DNA of 64,000 bases from the NCBI GenBank assembly GCA_029959085.1, contig JARWIR010000017.1, forward strand, positions 23,611,507 to 23,675,506, read 5' to 3'. Shown piece by piece: positions 12,235-23,308 of the stretch. The translations under genes and the position numbers were made by a program. Under the pieces are notes generated by a model. It did not search any database, was not told the DNA's origin, and saw only the letters and a program-made list of their open reading frames with translations. The first letter of the stretch is position 1. Each line of letters opens with the position of its first letter. Source of the DNA: Nemophila menziesii (lineage: Eukaryota; Streptophyta; Magnoliopsida; Boraginales; Hydrophyllaceae).

Positions 12235-13764
12235 ATGGAATTCTACACAAAAAACCACCCAAACAATGCTGGAGAAGCATTTATACTCACTGAAGACCCA
12301 AACTCAGTCTACGCTCAATTTGAAGGTCCAAAGCTCATAGCAAAAATCATTAGCAACGAAGGAATCAGCTTCAACTACCTACGAAAAAACATCAACTCAT
12401 CATGGGGAATCACTGGAAAATGTCACACGGAAAAGAAAGGTTTCAACACATGCCTCATTACCTTTGAAAAAGAAGAAGACCTCGAAATCGTCTGGAAAAA
12501 TCGTCCATGGAACGTAGTGGGTAAACACGTTCTGCTTCAGAAATGGGACTCAACGAAAGGCTTATCTGATTCCCAACTCTCAACCACCTCGTTTATTGTA
12601 CAAATCCATGGAATACCCCCTACACTGCTCAACAAAGACAATGCAACAAAAATAGCAAATCAACTAGGAAAGGTAGAATATGTTATTTTACCTCCAGTAA
12701 GCACTTTCAAGGAATTTGGAGCTGTAAGGGCGAGAATAGACTGGGATATCTTCAAGCCACTCTCAAACAATTACTCGATTTTCCTTGAAGATGGTCATAC
12801 CATTAGAGGACAACTCAAATATGAAAAGCTGTGCGATTTCTGTTGCAATTGTGGACTTCTGGACCATGAGGAAGCAAACTGCACCAACAAAAACAAGCTC
12901 AGATACAAATTATCCAAAGGAATCAACGGCTTCGAGCCAAAATTTAACGAAGGAAAAGAAAAATCAAAGCCTTTCTACAAATCGACAAAAAACCCTAACT
13001 CGGAAAACGAACTCGCTACTCAACTCACCAAACATTCAAATCTTGAAGCGCAAGAAGCGAGGCCACCTATTTTCGAGGCTCAGAAGCTACCCACACAACC
13101 ATCAATGTCTGCTGTAAAATTAACACAAAAAAGGAACGAAGAGTCTGACGCCATCAACTCAACGCTGTCTAATACCCGTAATAGATTGAAAATGAAAAAA
13201 GCTTTATCTGACCAAACAGCTGTTTTTAATGGGCCAATAAAAAACTGGGCCGATATTATTATTGAGGCTAAGCAAAGTGTTTACATCACCCCTCATAAAA
13301 AAGGCCCAACAATACCCTTACCTACTAGCCCAAATACAATATCCTTCGGCTCATTAGAAAAACCCACAGAAATTAAACCTCACCATTTTTCCCCAATCAA
13401 CACCCAATCTAAGCAAAAACCCTCCACCGAAGAACACCATCTGCTTCCACCCTTAACTGAAAACCCTCCACCATCTCCAAACTCCAGAATCAACGACTAC
13501 AAACCACAATATAACAAACAATACTCAAAAGAAGCCAGTACCTCACAAGCTTCAGAAAGACATGATAAACTATGGTCAAAGCGATGGGAATCCCAACTTA
13601 TTCAACAAAATCCTATCATTGAGAACAACAATTCTATGGCTATGGAGGACCCTCAATCAACTGAGCCGATGATTCAAGACACAGAGGAGAGCGAAATTGA
13701 AAATGAAGATGCTGAGCAACAGGTTTGCGGGTTTGTCCTTGAACAAACCCAAAACCCTCAATGA
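12235..13764 (+). CDS. LINE B ORF1 (DUF4283 / CCHC nucleic-acid-binding protein)
   Basis: Uninterrupted 509-codon frame from ATGGAATTC to TGA. The N-terminal 190 residues resemble the DUF4283 domain of plant LINE ORF1 proteins, with a SSWGITGKCH segment and the IVWKNRPWNV motif. A zinc knuckle of CX2CX4HX4C form, CNCGLLDHEEANC preceded by Cys, lies near residue 200. The remaining 300 residues are Pro/Gln/Ser-rich and look disordered. The protein is expected to bind LINE RNA and form the ribonucleoprotein used for target-primed reverse transcription. The stop codon overlaps the ORF2 start (ATGA, 13761-13764). It is probably translated only if the element is transcribed from its own leader. Confidence 0.85.
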   Translation: MEFYTKNHPNNAGEAFILTEDPNSVYAQFEGPKLIAKIISNEGISFNYLRKNINSSWGITGKCHTEKKGFNTCLITFEKEEDLEIVWKNRPWNVVGKHVLLQKWDSTKGLSDSQLSTTSFIVQIHGIPPTLLNKDNATKIANQLGKVEYVILPPVSTFKEFGAVRARIDWDIFKPLSNNYSIFLEDGHTIRGQLKYEKLCDFCCNCGLLDHEEANCTNKNKLRYKLSKGINGFEPKFNEGKEKSKPFYKSTKNPNSENELATQLTKHSNLEAQEARPPIFEAQKLPTQPSMSAVKLTQKRNEESDAINSTLSNTRNRLKMKKALSDQTAVFNGPIKNWADIIIEAKQSVYITPHKKGPTIPLPTSPNTISFGSLEKPTEIKPHHFSPINTQSKQKPSTEEHHLLPPLTENPPPSPNSRINDYKPQYNKQYSKEASTSQASERHDKLWSKRWESQLIQQNPIIENNNSMAMEDPQSTEPMIQDTEESEIENEDAEQQVCGFVLEQTQNPQ

Positions 13765-16700
13765 TACACTTCAGTTGGAATTGTCAAGGGATTGGTACCC
13801 CCTTGACAATTCTGACACTCAAGGATGCGGTTAATTCCCATCATCCAGAGGTAATTTTCCTTTGCGAAACTTTAAATTGCTTAAATAAAATTGAAAACCT
13901 CAGCATTGCCCTTAATATGAAAATTGTCTGTAACATTGAACCTGAAGGTAAATCAGGTGGCCTCACACTTATGATTAAAGATGACCTCCCCATCAAAATC
14001 TTAGATTTTAACAAGAATTACATACATTGCATCATCACTGACCCATTAGGAAATGAATTTTATGCCACTTACGCTTATATATCTCCTTATGAAAAAGAGA
14101 AAGAAAAAAAACATATCTGATATTAACAACTTAATGAAGAATAACAAAAATGACCCATGGTTTATTATAGGTGACCTAAACATGGCCAGATATAATTACG
14201 AAAAAATGGGTGGTAATGAAACAACTATCACGAAAGATTTAAATGATTTTATTGATAAAAATAACTTTATTGAAATCACTTCCAAGGGATGTTACTTCAC
14301 CTGGAGTAACAGGAGAAGTGGTGATAAATTAATTAAGAAAAAGCTGGATAGAGGACTAGCAAACTCAGCCTGGGATAATCTCTACCCAGATGCTTGGGTT
14401 GCTATCCTACCAGCCATTGGCTCAGACCACAGCCTCCTTATCCTAACCACTGATAAAACAATCAAGAAAAACAACAACAGATTTATTTATAAAAAAAGCT
14501 GGAACTCTGATAAGGAAGTTGAAAACATTATCATTACTCACTGGAATTCCCACTTACATAATATTTATAGAGGTATCATTAGATTTGGTGCTAAGCTTAA
14601 CACCATTTCCACTGTTATTACTCAATGGAGTAAAAGAAAAAGGCAAAATAATAGAAATATTATTAAAGACCTCCTGAAAAAGCTTGAAAATCTTAACACT
14701 ATTAATCACACTGATTGGCATGAACATAACTATTTAGCTGAACAATTAGAAATACACTGGAACAAAGAAGAACTTTATTGGAGGGAGAAATCTCGTATCC
14801 AATGGGTTAAATTAGGTGATAAAAACACTTCCTTTTTTCATAACACCACTAAACAAAGAAGAAAATATAATAAAATCTTGAGATTAATGAAAATGGATGG
14901 TACATGGATGGATGATCAGGCTACCATTGAAAACACCATTACTGAGCACTATGCTAATCAATATAAAACTACTGGCCCTAGAAACTATGCTAATATTATT
15001 AAACATATTAGACCCACTGTAACTGAAGCTATAAATAAATGTCTTGAAATGCCCTTCTCTCTCAAAGAAGTTAAAGAAGCAGTTTGGACTCTTGGTGCTA
15101 ATAAATCACCAGGCCCAGATGGCTTTACTGATAGCTTCTACAAAAAACATTGGAATCTTATAAAATTTGACCTAATGAAAAGCATCTCAGATTTTCTTTG
15201 GAACAAAGGAAATTTGACCTCTATAAACAAAACTTATATAACTCTTATACCAAAAATTATCTCACCAGCTACTATAGGTCAGTACAGACCAATTAGCTGC
15301 CCAAATTTCATATATAAAATAATTGCAACACTCTTAGTTAAAAGACTAAAGCCCCACATGGACACTATCATATCATATGAGCAATCTGCCTTCATTGTCA
15401 ATAGAAACATCTCTGATAATCTCTTGATAGCACATGAAGCAGTACACTTCTTAAAAAATAAAAGAAATTCAAATGTATATGCAGCAGCTATTAAAGCTGA
15501 CATGTCAAAGGCTTTTGAGAACATAGAATGGGATTTCCTATTTGATGTTATGAAAGCCTTAGGTTTCTCAGATTTATGGATCAATTGGATAAAACAATGT
15601 GTCATTACAGTCTCTTATGCTATACTTATAAATGGTAAACCACATAATATCTCAAATCCTACAAAAGGCCTAAGACAAGGGGACCCCTTATCCCCCTTCC
15701 TCTTTTGTATTGTTTCTCAGGCCCTAACATCTATCTTAAATAATAAAGTTGAGGAAAAATTGCTTAGGGGCATAAAACTTAGTAGAAACTGCCCAAGAAT
15801 AACACACATCCTATTTGCTGATGATAGCCTCTTTTTCTTGCGAGGAGAAATAGAGGAATTTGAGCAATTTCAAGATGCTCTTAATAAGTATTGTTATGCC
15901 TCTGGCCAATCTATAAATCTAAACAAAAGTGGTGTGGTTTTTAGTAAAAATACTCCACCACAAGTTGCTTCTGAGCTTACAAAAATTCTAAACATTAATC
16001 ACTTAAGTAATCTTGGTACCTACCTTGGGCTTCCCTCTGATTGGGGAAGATCAAAAACTAAAGCACTTGAATGGTTAATTGAAAAAGTCATGAAAAAATT
16101 AGATAGTTGGAACATTAAACTTCTTTCTGAGGCAGGAAAGGAAACACTAATAAAGGCTGTTATTCAAGCCATTCCAGTTTATCTTATGAATATTTTTCAT
16201 ATTCCAGATTCAATTTGCAATAAAATTTCTTCCTTAATTGCCTCATTTTGGTGGGGCAATAAAGGAAAAAATAGAATCCATTGGAAATCCTGGAAATATA
16301 TGGAACTTCCAAAAACAGTGGGAGGCATGAATTTTAAAAATTTCTCAAAAATGAATATTTCACTCTTAACCTCTTCAGCTTGGAAATTCAATTTAAATAA
16401 GAACACCCTTGCTTATAAAATTATTAAAGGTATATATTTTAACTCCACTACCTTTCATGAGGCAAAACTCGGATATAACCCTTCATGGGGTTGGAAAAGC
16501 TTATTACTTGGCAGAGATAATTACTTAAAAGACACTAAATGGATAGTGGGAAATGGAAACAACATAAAAATATGGGAGGATGATTGGATTTATCAATCTG
16601 ACCATATCCAAAACAACACTAACACCAATATTAAAAAAGTTTCTGAGCTCATCACTATTGAAAGAAAATGGAACACTGAAATATTAGATGCTATTGTCCC

Positions 16701-17910
16701 TCAGCACACCTCAAAACTAATACAAAACATGAACATTAGCTCCACTGGAGCTGATGATACCATCATTTGGAATCCTGACCCTAAAGGCATACTTTCTTCA
16801 AAAGGAGTATATAAACACTTATCAAAAAATCTGTTGGATGATATTGAACATGAAAGAAATATTGATCCCTCTGTTTCATTTAAATTACATAAAGATTTCT
16901 GGGATACCATTTGGGGACTTAACATTTCCCCTAAACTGAAAAACTTTACTTGGCGCATAATCTCAAATGCTATACCAACCGAAGTGAATAAATTCAACAG
17001 AAAATGTGCCTTAAATAACTTGTGTAAAATTTGTGGAAAACCTGAAACAAATGAGCATTTATTCTTTCTTTGCCCCCCAGCTCGAGCCACTTGGTTTGCA
17101 ACTCCTTGGGGTTATAAAACCTCTATTGATCATAACATTAATTTGGATCAATGGATACAAAATCTTATTGATAATAGAGAAAAATCCCAAGTTGAGATGG
17201 CAATCTATACCCTTTGGTTCATATGGAAAGCAAGAAATAAAAAAGTCTTTGAAAATGTTGATATCTGCCCCTTATCAATAATACAAAAGTCATATCTTGC
17301 CTATGATGAATATAATATAAATGAAAAACGAGATTCTGAGGCAACAACAACTGATTTACCACAAGAAAAACATGAAAGCCAACGAAAAAAACCCTTTAAT
17401 TACTCCTATACCAGGAAAGTCAATAACTCTAAACCTATTAACTTCATTTCAGTTGATGCATCTTATGATAAACACACTAATAACTCAGCTATTGCTTTCA
17501 TATTCAGTGATTCACAGGGCCAATTTTTGAAAGGAAAAACTCTGAACTTCATTGCAAAATCTCCTGAAGAAGCTGAGGCTGTTGGTATTAGAGAAGCTAT
17601 CAATGAAGCAGCCTTACAACCTTCCACACATTTTGTGCTTAAGAATGACTGCCAATCACTAATGAAGCCGCTTATGGAGTGTAAACAGTTTGAAAATCGT
17701 CATTTACATCACCTTTATGAAGATATTCAAAGAGTTTCTAGCACCCTAAGCATGGATTTCCTCTTTGTTCCTCGGAAATTCAATCAAGCCGCCGACTGGA
17801 TTGCGAAGAAGGCTAACTCCAACAACCTTCCTCACGATTGGGTGTCTTCACCCCCCTTTTTACTTGTTAAATTGTTTGTTAGTGACTTCTCTTCTATTGG
17901 TATTGGCTAG
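13761..17910 (+). pseudogene. LINE B ORF2 (endonuclease-RT-RNase H), one frameshift
   Basis: ORF2 starts at 13761 with MIHFSWNCQGIG and reads to 14120. The true product continues in the frame that is open from 14053 to 17910. The shift lies in an A8 run at about 14104-14111, so one indel separates it from a protein of about 1380 residues. Domains in order: endonuclease (FIIGDLN, GSDHSLL), reverse transcriptase ([18 protein letters not shown] at 15813-15827), a zinc-ribbon region (CKICGKPETNEHLFFLC), and RNase H from about 17445 (FISVDASYD) to AADWIAKK near the end. All key aspartates that I can identify are present. The C-terminal end SSIGIG resembles those of the other LINEs here. Confidence 0.9.
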
Positions 17911-18001
17911 ATACATTCTAAACTTATTGTAACTTATTGTCACATTTTACTTTAATTTAAATTATGTTTCAACCGTCAAAAAAAAAAACTAGCTTGGATC
18001 T

Positions 18002-18474
18002 CACGGCCTACACACTTCTCAAGGTTCCCTGAGATCGAACATACTTTCTATCGCATTGCTCACTAATCTTTTCTTTACTATCAACGTGTATTTTCCTGCA
18101 AATACTCAAAGCATACAAATACATAGCTCATAAACATATTACTTACTATCATTAATCCACTGAGCTTATGCTTTCAAGCTATTAAACACACTCGACATCT
18201 AATTCCCATGCGTCAAAAATTTTAATTTCTACCTAAAAACAGAAAAATGGAGATGAGAGACAACGAATCCCCACACCCCCAACTCAAAAATGAGTCGTGT
18301 CCCCACGACTCGAAAAAGACTCGAAACAGAAATTAAAATTAGCAGATAAAAGCATATTTACAGAAATGGTAAGGAAGAAAGAAAACATACTCTTCGAGGC
18401 TATCACCTCGCCTTATCGGTACTCGGATTAAATCTAATGTATCTTCTTCACCCAACTTCTTATTCGCTTTTCGT
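18002..18474 (-). other. gypsy internal region with second polypurine-like tract
   Basis: Between LINE B and the env-position ORF there is no coding frame. At 18273-18303 lies cacccccaactcaaaaatga followed by gtcgtgtcccc. On the minus strand this nearly repeats the purine-rich tract that borders the 3' LTR at 10670-10700. Confidence 0.5.
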
Positions 18475-19326
18475 TCAGGACACGTGATCATAATAGGATA
18501 TTGCATTATAAACTGATTTAGGAGAGACCGAAAATCGTATCACCTCCTCATAGATCAACTGTGCCACATCAACTTCTACTCCTCTCAAAATACAATCCAA
18601 AAGTAAAGCGTACTTCATAGTCACATCCAAAGTTCGTGTGTTTCCAATGACATTAGGAATAAGGAAATTGTGCCAAATTCTAGCATCCGATTGAAGATAT
18701 TTGTAAGGCCAAGGTGCCTTCAATTCTCCCTTATGTGATTGCACTTTCTCCTTGTCTAAAACATGCTCAAAAAGTAATTCCTCATCAAAGATTTTCCGTT
18801 TAGCAACTGCTTCTTCAAATTTGCAACAACCTTTCAATTTCTTAAACTTGAAGTGGTTTCTAATCTCCTCAACTGTGAAAGGAACTAACTTTCCTCTAAT
18901 CAGAACACAACCTTTACTATCTCGGCTAAAGAGGCCTAAATAGAATTCCAAAACTAACTCATGACATAATTCAGACCGTCTTACCATGAAAGTAGACCAA
19001 CCCAATTTCTCACCAAGCTCTAAGAATCTTTTGTATTCTCCAGTACCAACTTCTTCCTTGAATACTTTCTCATAAGCAAAAGGCAGCTCTTTCAATTGTT
19101 TCTCTGCAGAAGCCTTCAGGGATTTTAAAGCTTCCTCTTTCTCCTTGGGTGTAGGACCTTGTGGAAGTTGTGTTTTCTCCTTTGCATAAAAGTAAAGCTT
19201 TTTACCATTACGATCACACAAAGTTATTCCACCATCTTCAACTTTATCTTTATCCTTTGATTTAGAACTAGAACCTTTGTCAATTGATTTCTTCTTGATT
19301 AAATCCAATGCCTTGCTTTTCTTCAC
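18475..19326 (-). CDS. gypsy env-position ORF (plant-transposon-protein-like)
   Basis: Uninterrupted 283-codon frame downstream of gag-protease in element sense, where Athila elements carry their third ORF. The N-terminus is very Lys/Ser-rich (residues 1-45), suggesting a nuclear signal or nucleic-acid contact. The rest resembles the 'putative plant transposon protein' domain often found in this position: a segment with EYKRFLELGEKLGWSTF, then ELVLEFYLGL, then LIRGKLVPFTVEEIRNHF. I see no signal peptide, membrane segment or other sign of an envelope glycoprotein. Its role is unknown in the family. That it stays open while gag has three stops is notable. Confidence 0.65.
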   Translation of the reverse strand: MKKSKALDLIKKKSIDKGSSSKSKDKDKVEDGGITLCDRNGKKLYFYAKEKTQLPQGPTPKEKEEALKSLKASAEKQLKELPFAYEKVFKEEVGTGEYKRFLELGEKLGWSTFMVRRSELCHELVLEFYLGLFSRDSKGCVLIRGKLVPFTVEEIRNHFKFKKLKGCCKFEEAVAKRKIFDEELLFEHVLDKEKVQSHKGELKAPWPYKYLQSDARIWHNFLIPNVIGNTRTLDVTMKYALLLDCILRGVEVDVAQLIYEEVIRFSVSPKSVYNAISYYDHVS

Positions 19327-20300
19327 CTCCCTCTTGCTAGCTAAAATTTTTGTTCAATTAGTCATCCTCAATTAACCCCTAACTCAAAGCTTTAGCAACC
19401 CTTGAAATTTGAATTTGTGAATTTTTGGTTGAACAAGCTTGAATTGGCTTAGGATAGGTGAATTGATGATGAATCTCTATGTGGGTGAGGTGGATTTGTA
19501 ATGGGTAGGCTTGGATTTAAGAAATTGTAGGATGAATTTGTGAAATTTTAAGCTCTTGATTATTCAATTTGATGGATTTGGTGAGGATTGGGTGCTTGAA
19601 TCTCCTTTGTAATGATGTGGAGAGAAGATTTGATGTGTTTCTCTTGATGATTGGGTAGTGTTTTGGTGATTGGGTAGTGTTTTGGTGATTGGTGATTGGT
19701 GAAGGTTCTGATGAGCTTTAATGGAGTTGGGAGAGTTTTAGAGAAGAGAAAGAGGCTTAAGGTTTATAAAATTCGGAATAATGGCTTTAATACCTCTTTT
19801 ATAACTTGAAACCCGTTTTTCTCTCTCCAGTCGGCGTGGCGCGGTATACCGGGCATATCCTCCGGTATACCGGAACATCTGATGCTCCAAGAATTTTTGT
19901 CTCGTCAAATAACACGCGCTAGCAACACGTGGCACGGGTTTTTGGACCCGCGGTATACCGGACTGAGCAGCGTGATTTTTTTTCGTCTCGGCATGAAACA
20001 CGTGGCAGCTACCCGTGGCACGGGTTTTTCACCTGCGGTATACCGGGGCTGAGGTCCGGTATACCGCTCCCCTGCTTCAGCTTTTCCAAAAAAAATTTGT
20101 TTGCTTCCCTAACTTGATTTCTCCAATTCCTAAACATCAAAAACACTAATACCTTTATCAAATATGCATTATCAACAAAAAAACAACTAAACTAAACATT
20201 AATTAAAAACGTAAAAGACATAAAAACTTAAAAAATTGCGGGTTGTCTCCCGTACAGCACTTTTATTTAGCGTCTTTCAAAGTTAGACGTGTTACCTCTA
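19327..20300 (-). other. gypsy spacer with palindrome cluster
   Basis: This is the spacer between the gag-protease frame and the env-position ORF. It holds five perfect CGGTATACCG palindromes at 19842, 19863, 19951, 20036 and 20057, some extended to 12 bp. Around them gtggcacgggttttt occurs at about 19929 and 20015, so the block is partly a tandem duplication of about 86 bp. At about 19645-19700 there is a short direct repeat of gattgggtagtgttttggt. The island is GC-rich in an AT-rich element. No protein-coding frame recognised. Confidence 0.8.
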
Positions 20301-23153
20301 TCAAGATTTGCGAATATAGCCTCCCCAACAACGAGTTAGGCTATGAACGTAAACTAATATGCGCTTGACCCCAGTTTTGGGGCGAATTTCTATCACCTTG
20401 GCTGAAACAACCTTAGTGACAATGGGTCCCATCCACGAGTCTTTGAAACTTCGTGGCCTATTCTCGTGTTTGTGAGCTTTCCATAGAACTTCATGGCCAA
20501 CCCCAAACTCAATGTTTGGCTCAGTATCCACAGGCTTTAAGTGGATCTTCTCAGGAGGAAATTTATGATGTGAAAGGCTGTGGATGACAGGAACGGTGGG
20601 ATTTAACTTGCTCGGTTTCTTACCCAAGACATAAAACGTCTCGGACACATTCTTTGCCTGAAGGGTGATGGTCCCTTCTTGGAAGTTGATGACACTTTGA
20701 CTTGTGGCCATGAAGGGCCATCCAAGTATGATTGGAACCTGCTTATCTGCATCAAACTCAAGAATAACAAAGTCAGTAGGGATGGCGATATTACCTGCAC
20801 GGACTAAGACATCCTCCACGGTTCCCCATGTCCTTTTAACTGAGTTGTCAGCAAACTGCAGCTTCACTGGAGTTTTCTCTGATTTTTGAAGTCCAAGTCT
20901 CTCGAACACGGACTTAGGCATAAGATTCACACCAGAACCCACATCGTACATAGCTTTCACCTTGAGCATACCATATAATTGAATAGGAAGGTTGAAACTT
21001 CCCGGATCTTTAAGCTTTGGTGGCAGCTCTCTTTCACTTCTTCTTGAAACTCTCAGATTCTCTCTTGGGATCTCTACACTCGCCTCTTTCTCAGGAATAA
21101 CTTGCGTAAAAACTTGTTGCGGTGTAAGTCCTTTCTTTGCAATCTCAAGCATTTGGGCGTTGATATTTTCGGGTTGATACGCCTCTACAAATGTCTTGAG
21201 TACAGTGTCATCCTTAGGATTTGTATCAGGAATGGTTGATGACACTAGTTGAATAATAGGTGGCGAGTCCACCTTCTCCTCTTCTTCCTCTGCTTGCACA
21301 GCAGGGGCAACCTCATCTTCTTTCTCCTTCGAATTTAGCTCAGCTTGGTAATCCATAACCGATCGAATTTCCTCTTGTATCTTCCTCAAAAGTTGTATAA
21401 ATTCGGCTTTCTCTTGATCGTCCTCCACATAAACCTCAGAACAGTCAGATTCCACGGGGCTAGACTTGGTTGGTTCTTCTTCGGTACTCGGAACTTCCAC
21501 GGCACTAACGGAAGCATGCGGTACTTCCTCTTTTTCTTCTTCAATTTCAAGGCAAATAGCCTTGCAAGCTTCGAACCCAACATTGTTTTCACCTCCTTCG
21601 ATTGCCTTTACTTCTTTCTGTTCCATTAAATTTGTTAACACCTTGTTTAATTGTTCTACTTGAGTACCTAGCATCTGAAGTATGGCATCTTGTCCTCGGA
21701 CTTTCTCTTCCTGAGCGTTCATAGTCGTGGTCAAACGGTCCAGAGCTTGTGCTATCTGTTGATTATCCATAGATCCTTCTTGAGGATACTGAGGTAAAGC
21801 TTTCTGATCTAATGAATCGGTATAGGCATCTTGAACAGGTTGTTGAGGGGGAGCAGGTCTATTTTGATATTGATTTTGGTGCTGACCTCTCGAGTGGAAA
21901 GAGTTGTTCTGGGGGCGCTGTTGATAATGACCAGGATTAGCGGCCCCTTGTGGATTGGAATACTGCATACCCGGATGATTTCAGTTACCCCATTGATATC
22001 CTCCTCGGTTGGATATGAAGTAAACAGATTGTGGATTTGATTCTCACTCTTCCCATGTATGATTGTTAACCCCACATTGTTGACAACCTTGTGCTTCTTG
22101 TACTACGTTTGCAGCGACTAAATTCTTTTGCATCTCTAACTTTAGCTCTTTGATTTGATTTTCTAACGCGGATATTTGAGCTGAGTTCGCAGTTTCTGCA
22201 TCTAAACGAAGCGTTCCTCGGGTCTTTGCTATAGGAGCTCGCGTTGAGAGCCAACTCCTTTCTTGTTCCATAATATTCTCTAGTACCTCGGAAGCTTCAT
22301 TATGGTTCATGGACACAAAATTACCCTTTCCAATGTTATCCACCTTCTCTCTACCTTTATCATTAAGTCCTTCATAAAATATAGCAAGTTGTAGAGCAGG
22401 GGTATAACCATGGAGAGGACATCTAGCTAATTTTTGTTGAAATCTTGTCCATGACTCTCCTACTATCTCTCCATCCTCTTGACAAAATCTTGCAAGTTCG
22501 GTTTGATCTTTGAGTCTCATGCTCTTCGGATAAAAGCGGTTAAAGAACGCGGCTTGAAGTTCTCTCCAAGAATGAATTGTTCCAGGTGGTTGTCTTTCTA
22601 GCCAATCGCTAGCTCTACCGGTCAAGAAGAACGAAAACATATGACAATACAGTTGCTCGCGTGTAATGCCAGGAGTAATGTAGGCATCACAAATCTGCAT
22701 GAACTTCTGAATCGATCTTACCGGATCTTGAATTGCTGTACCAGTGTAGAGTCCAAAACTTTGAAATTGACTGAGCATACCCGGATCGGGTCTAAATTTG
22801 ATATTTGGGATCTCTGGAGGACGGTAACCGATTGGTTGAACATGAAACGGCACATGAAGACCAGGGAGATCTTGATGTGCTTGATTCTGTTGATTATTAA
22901 CGTTATTCTGCCCATTACCTCCTCCTGCTGGTAGTTGTTGTCCTTATTGTCCACCAAGTGGTGGATATTGTTGTTGTCCACCGAGTGGTGGATTCAGTTG
23001 AGCACCAAGTGGAGGGTCTTGTTGAGGTCCTCCAAGTGGTGGATTTAGTTGGGCTGCCATTGCTCTTCTTAAGGATCTTTCCTCACGAACACGTCTGTTG
23101 TAAGGTTTGAAGCTCCTCTCAGGCTCCGATAAAGGAGGCCAAGAATTAAACAC
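20301..23153 (-). pseudogene. gypsy gag-protease frame with integrase-tail remnant, three stops
   Basis: A single frame of about 950 codons starts at 23153 and is broken by TAA at 22944-22946, TGA at about 22041 and TGA at about 21988. The N-terminus has PPLGG repeats. The retrotransposon gag domain spans about 22850-22280, with RASDWLERQPPGTIHSW and AFFNRFYP. A coiled coil follows, then a knuckle CQQCGVNNHTWEE whose expected last Cys is the TGA. A Glu-rich linker leads to an aspartic protease: DVGSGVNLMP (about 20920-20945) and VPIILGWPFM. The last 60 residues (SWMGPIVTKV, then AKVIEIRPKTG) resemble the GPY/F end of Athila integrase. The RT, RNase H and integrase core that should lie between are absent, which makes the element dependent on a helper. 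Confidence 0.85.
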
Positions 23154-23284
23154 TGTGAAACCTGAAAAAGACTAAAGCAAACCACAAGCGTAAATCTGGA
23201 AAAATAAACACTAAAAACTGAAAAATAAAACTAATTAAAAACTACTACTCGAAATAGATAACCCACACGCTAACGAGACACAAG

Positions 23285-23302
23285 TCCCCGGCAGCGGCGC
23301 CA
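23285..23302 (-). other. gypsy primer-binding site (tRNA-Asp type)
   Basis: On the minus strand TGGCGCCGCTGCCGGGGA lies 6 bases inside the 5' LTR. From general knowledge it is complementary, with one mismatch, to the 3' end of plant tRNA-Asp, the usual Athila-type primer. Confidence 0.85.
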
Positions 23303-23308
23303 AAAAAT

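Larger units (their letters stand above)
11868..17988 (+). mobile_element. LINE B, full-length L1 nested in the gypsy element
   Basis: The target duplication (a)actagcttggatct is at 11853-11867 and at 17987-18001, where its first A bases merge with the poly(A) tail. Inside are a leader of about 370 bp, an uninterrupted ORF1, ORF2 with a single frameshift, and a 3' UTR of about 65 bp ending in poly(A). At 6.1 kb it is complete and the best-preserved autonomous element here. It must postdate the gypsy insertion. Confidence 0.93.

Noticed and set aside
18475..19326. Envelope glycoprotein
   Set aside because: No signal peptide, membrane anchor or cysteine-rich ectodomain; only the position matches env.
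21345..21663. Plus-strand frames over the gypsy gag region
   Set aside because: Antisense to the Glu-rich linker of gag; composition explains the open frames.
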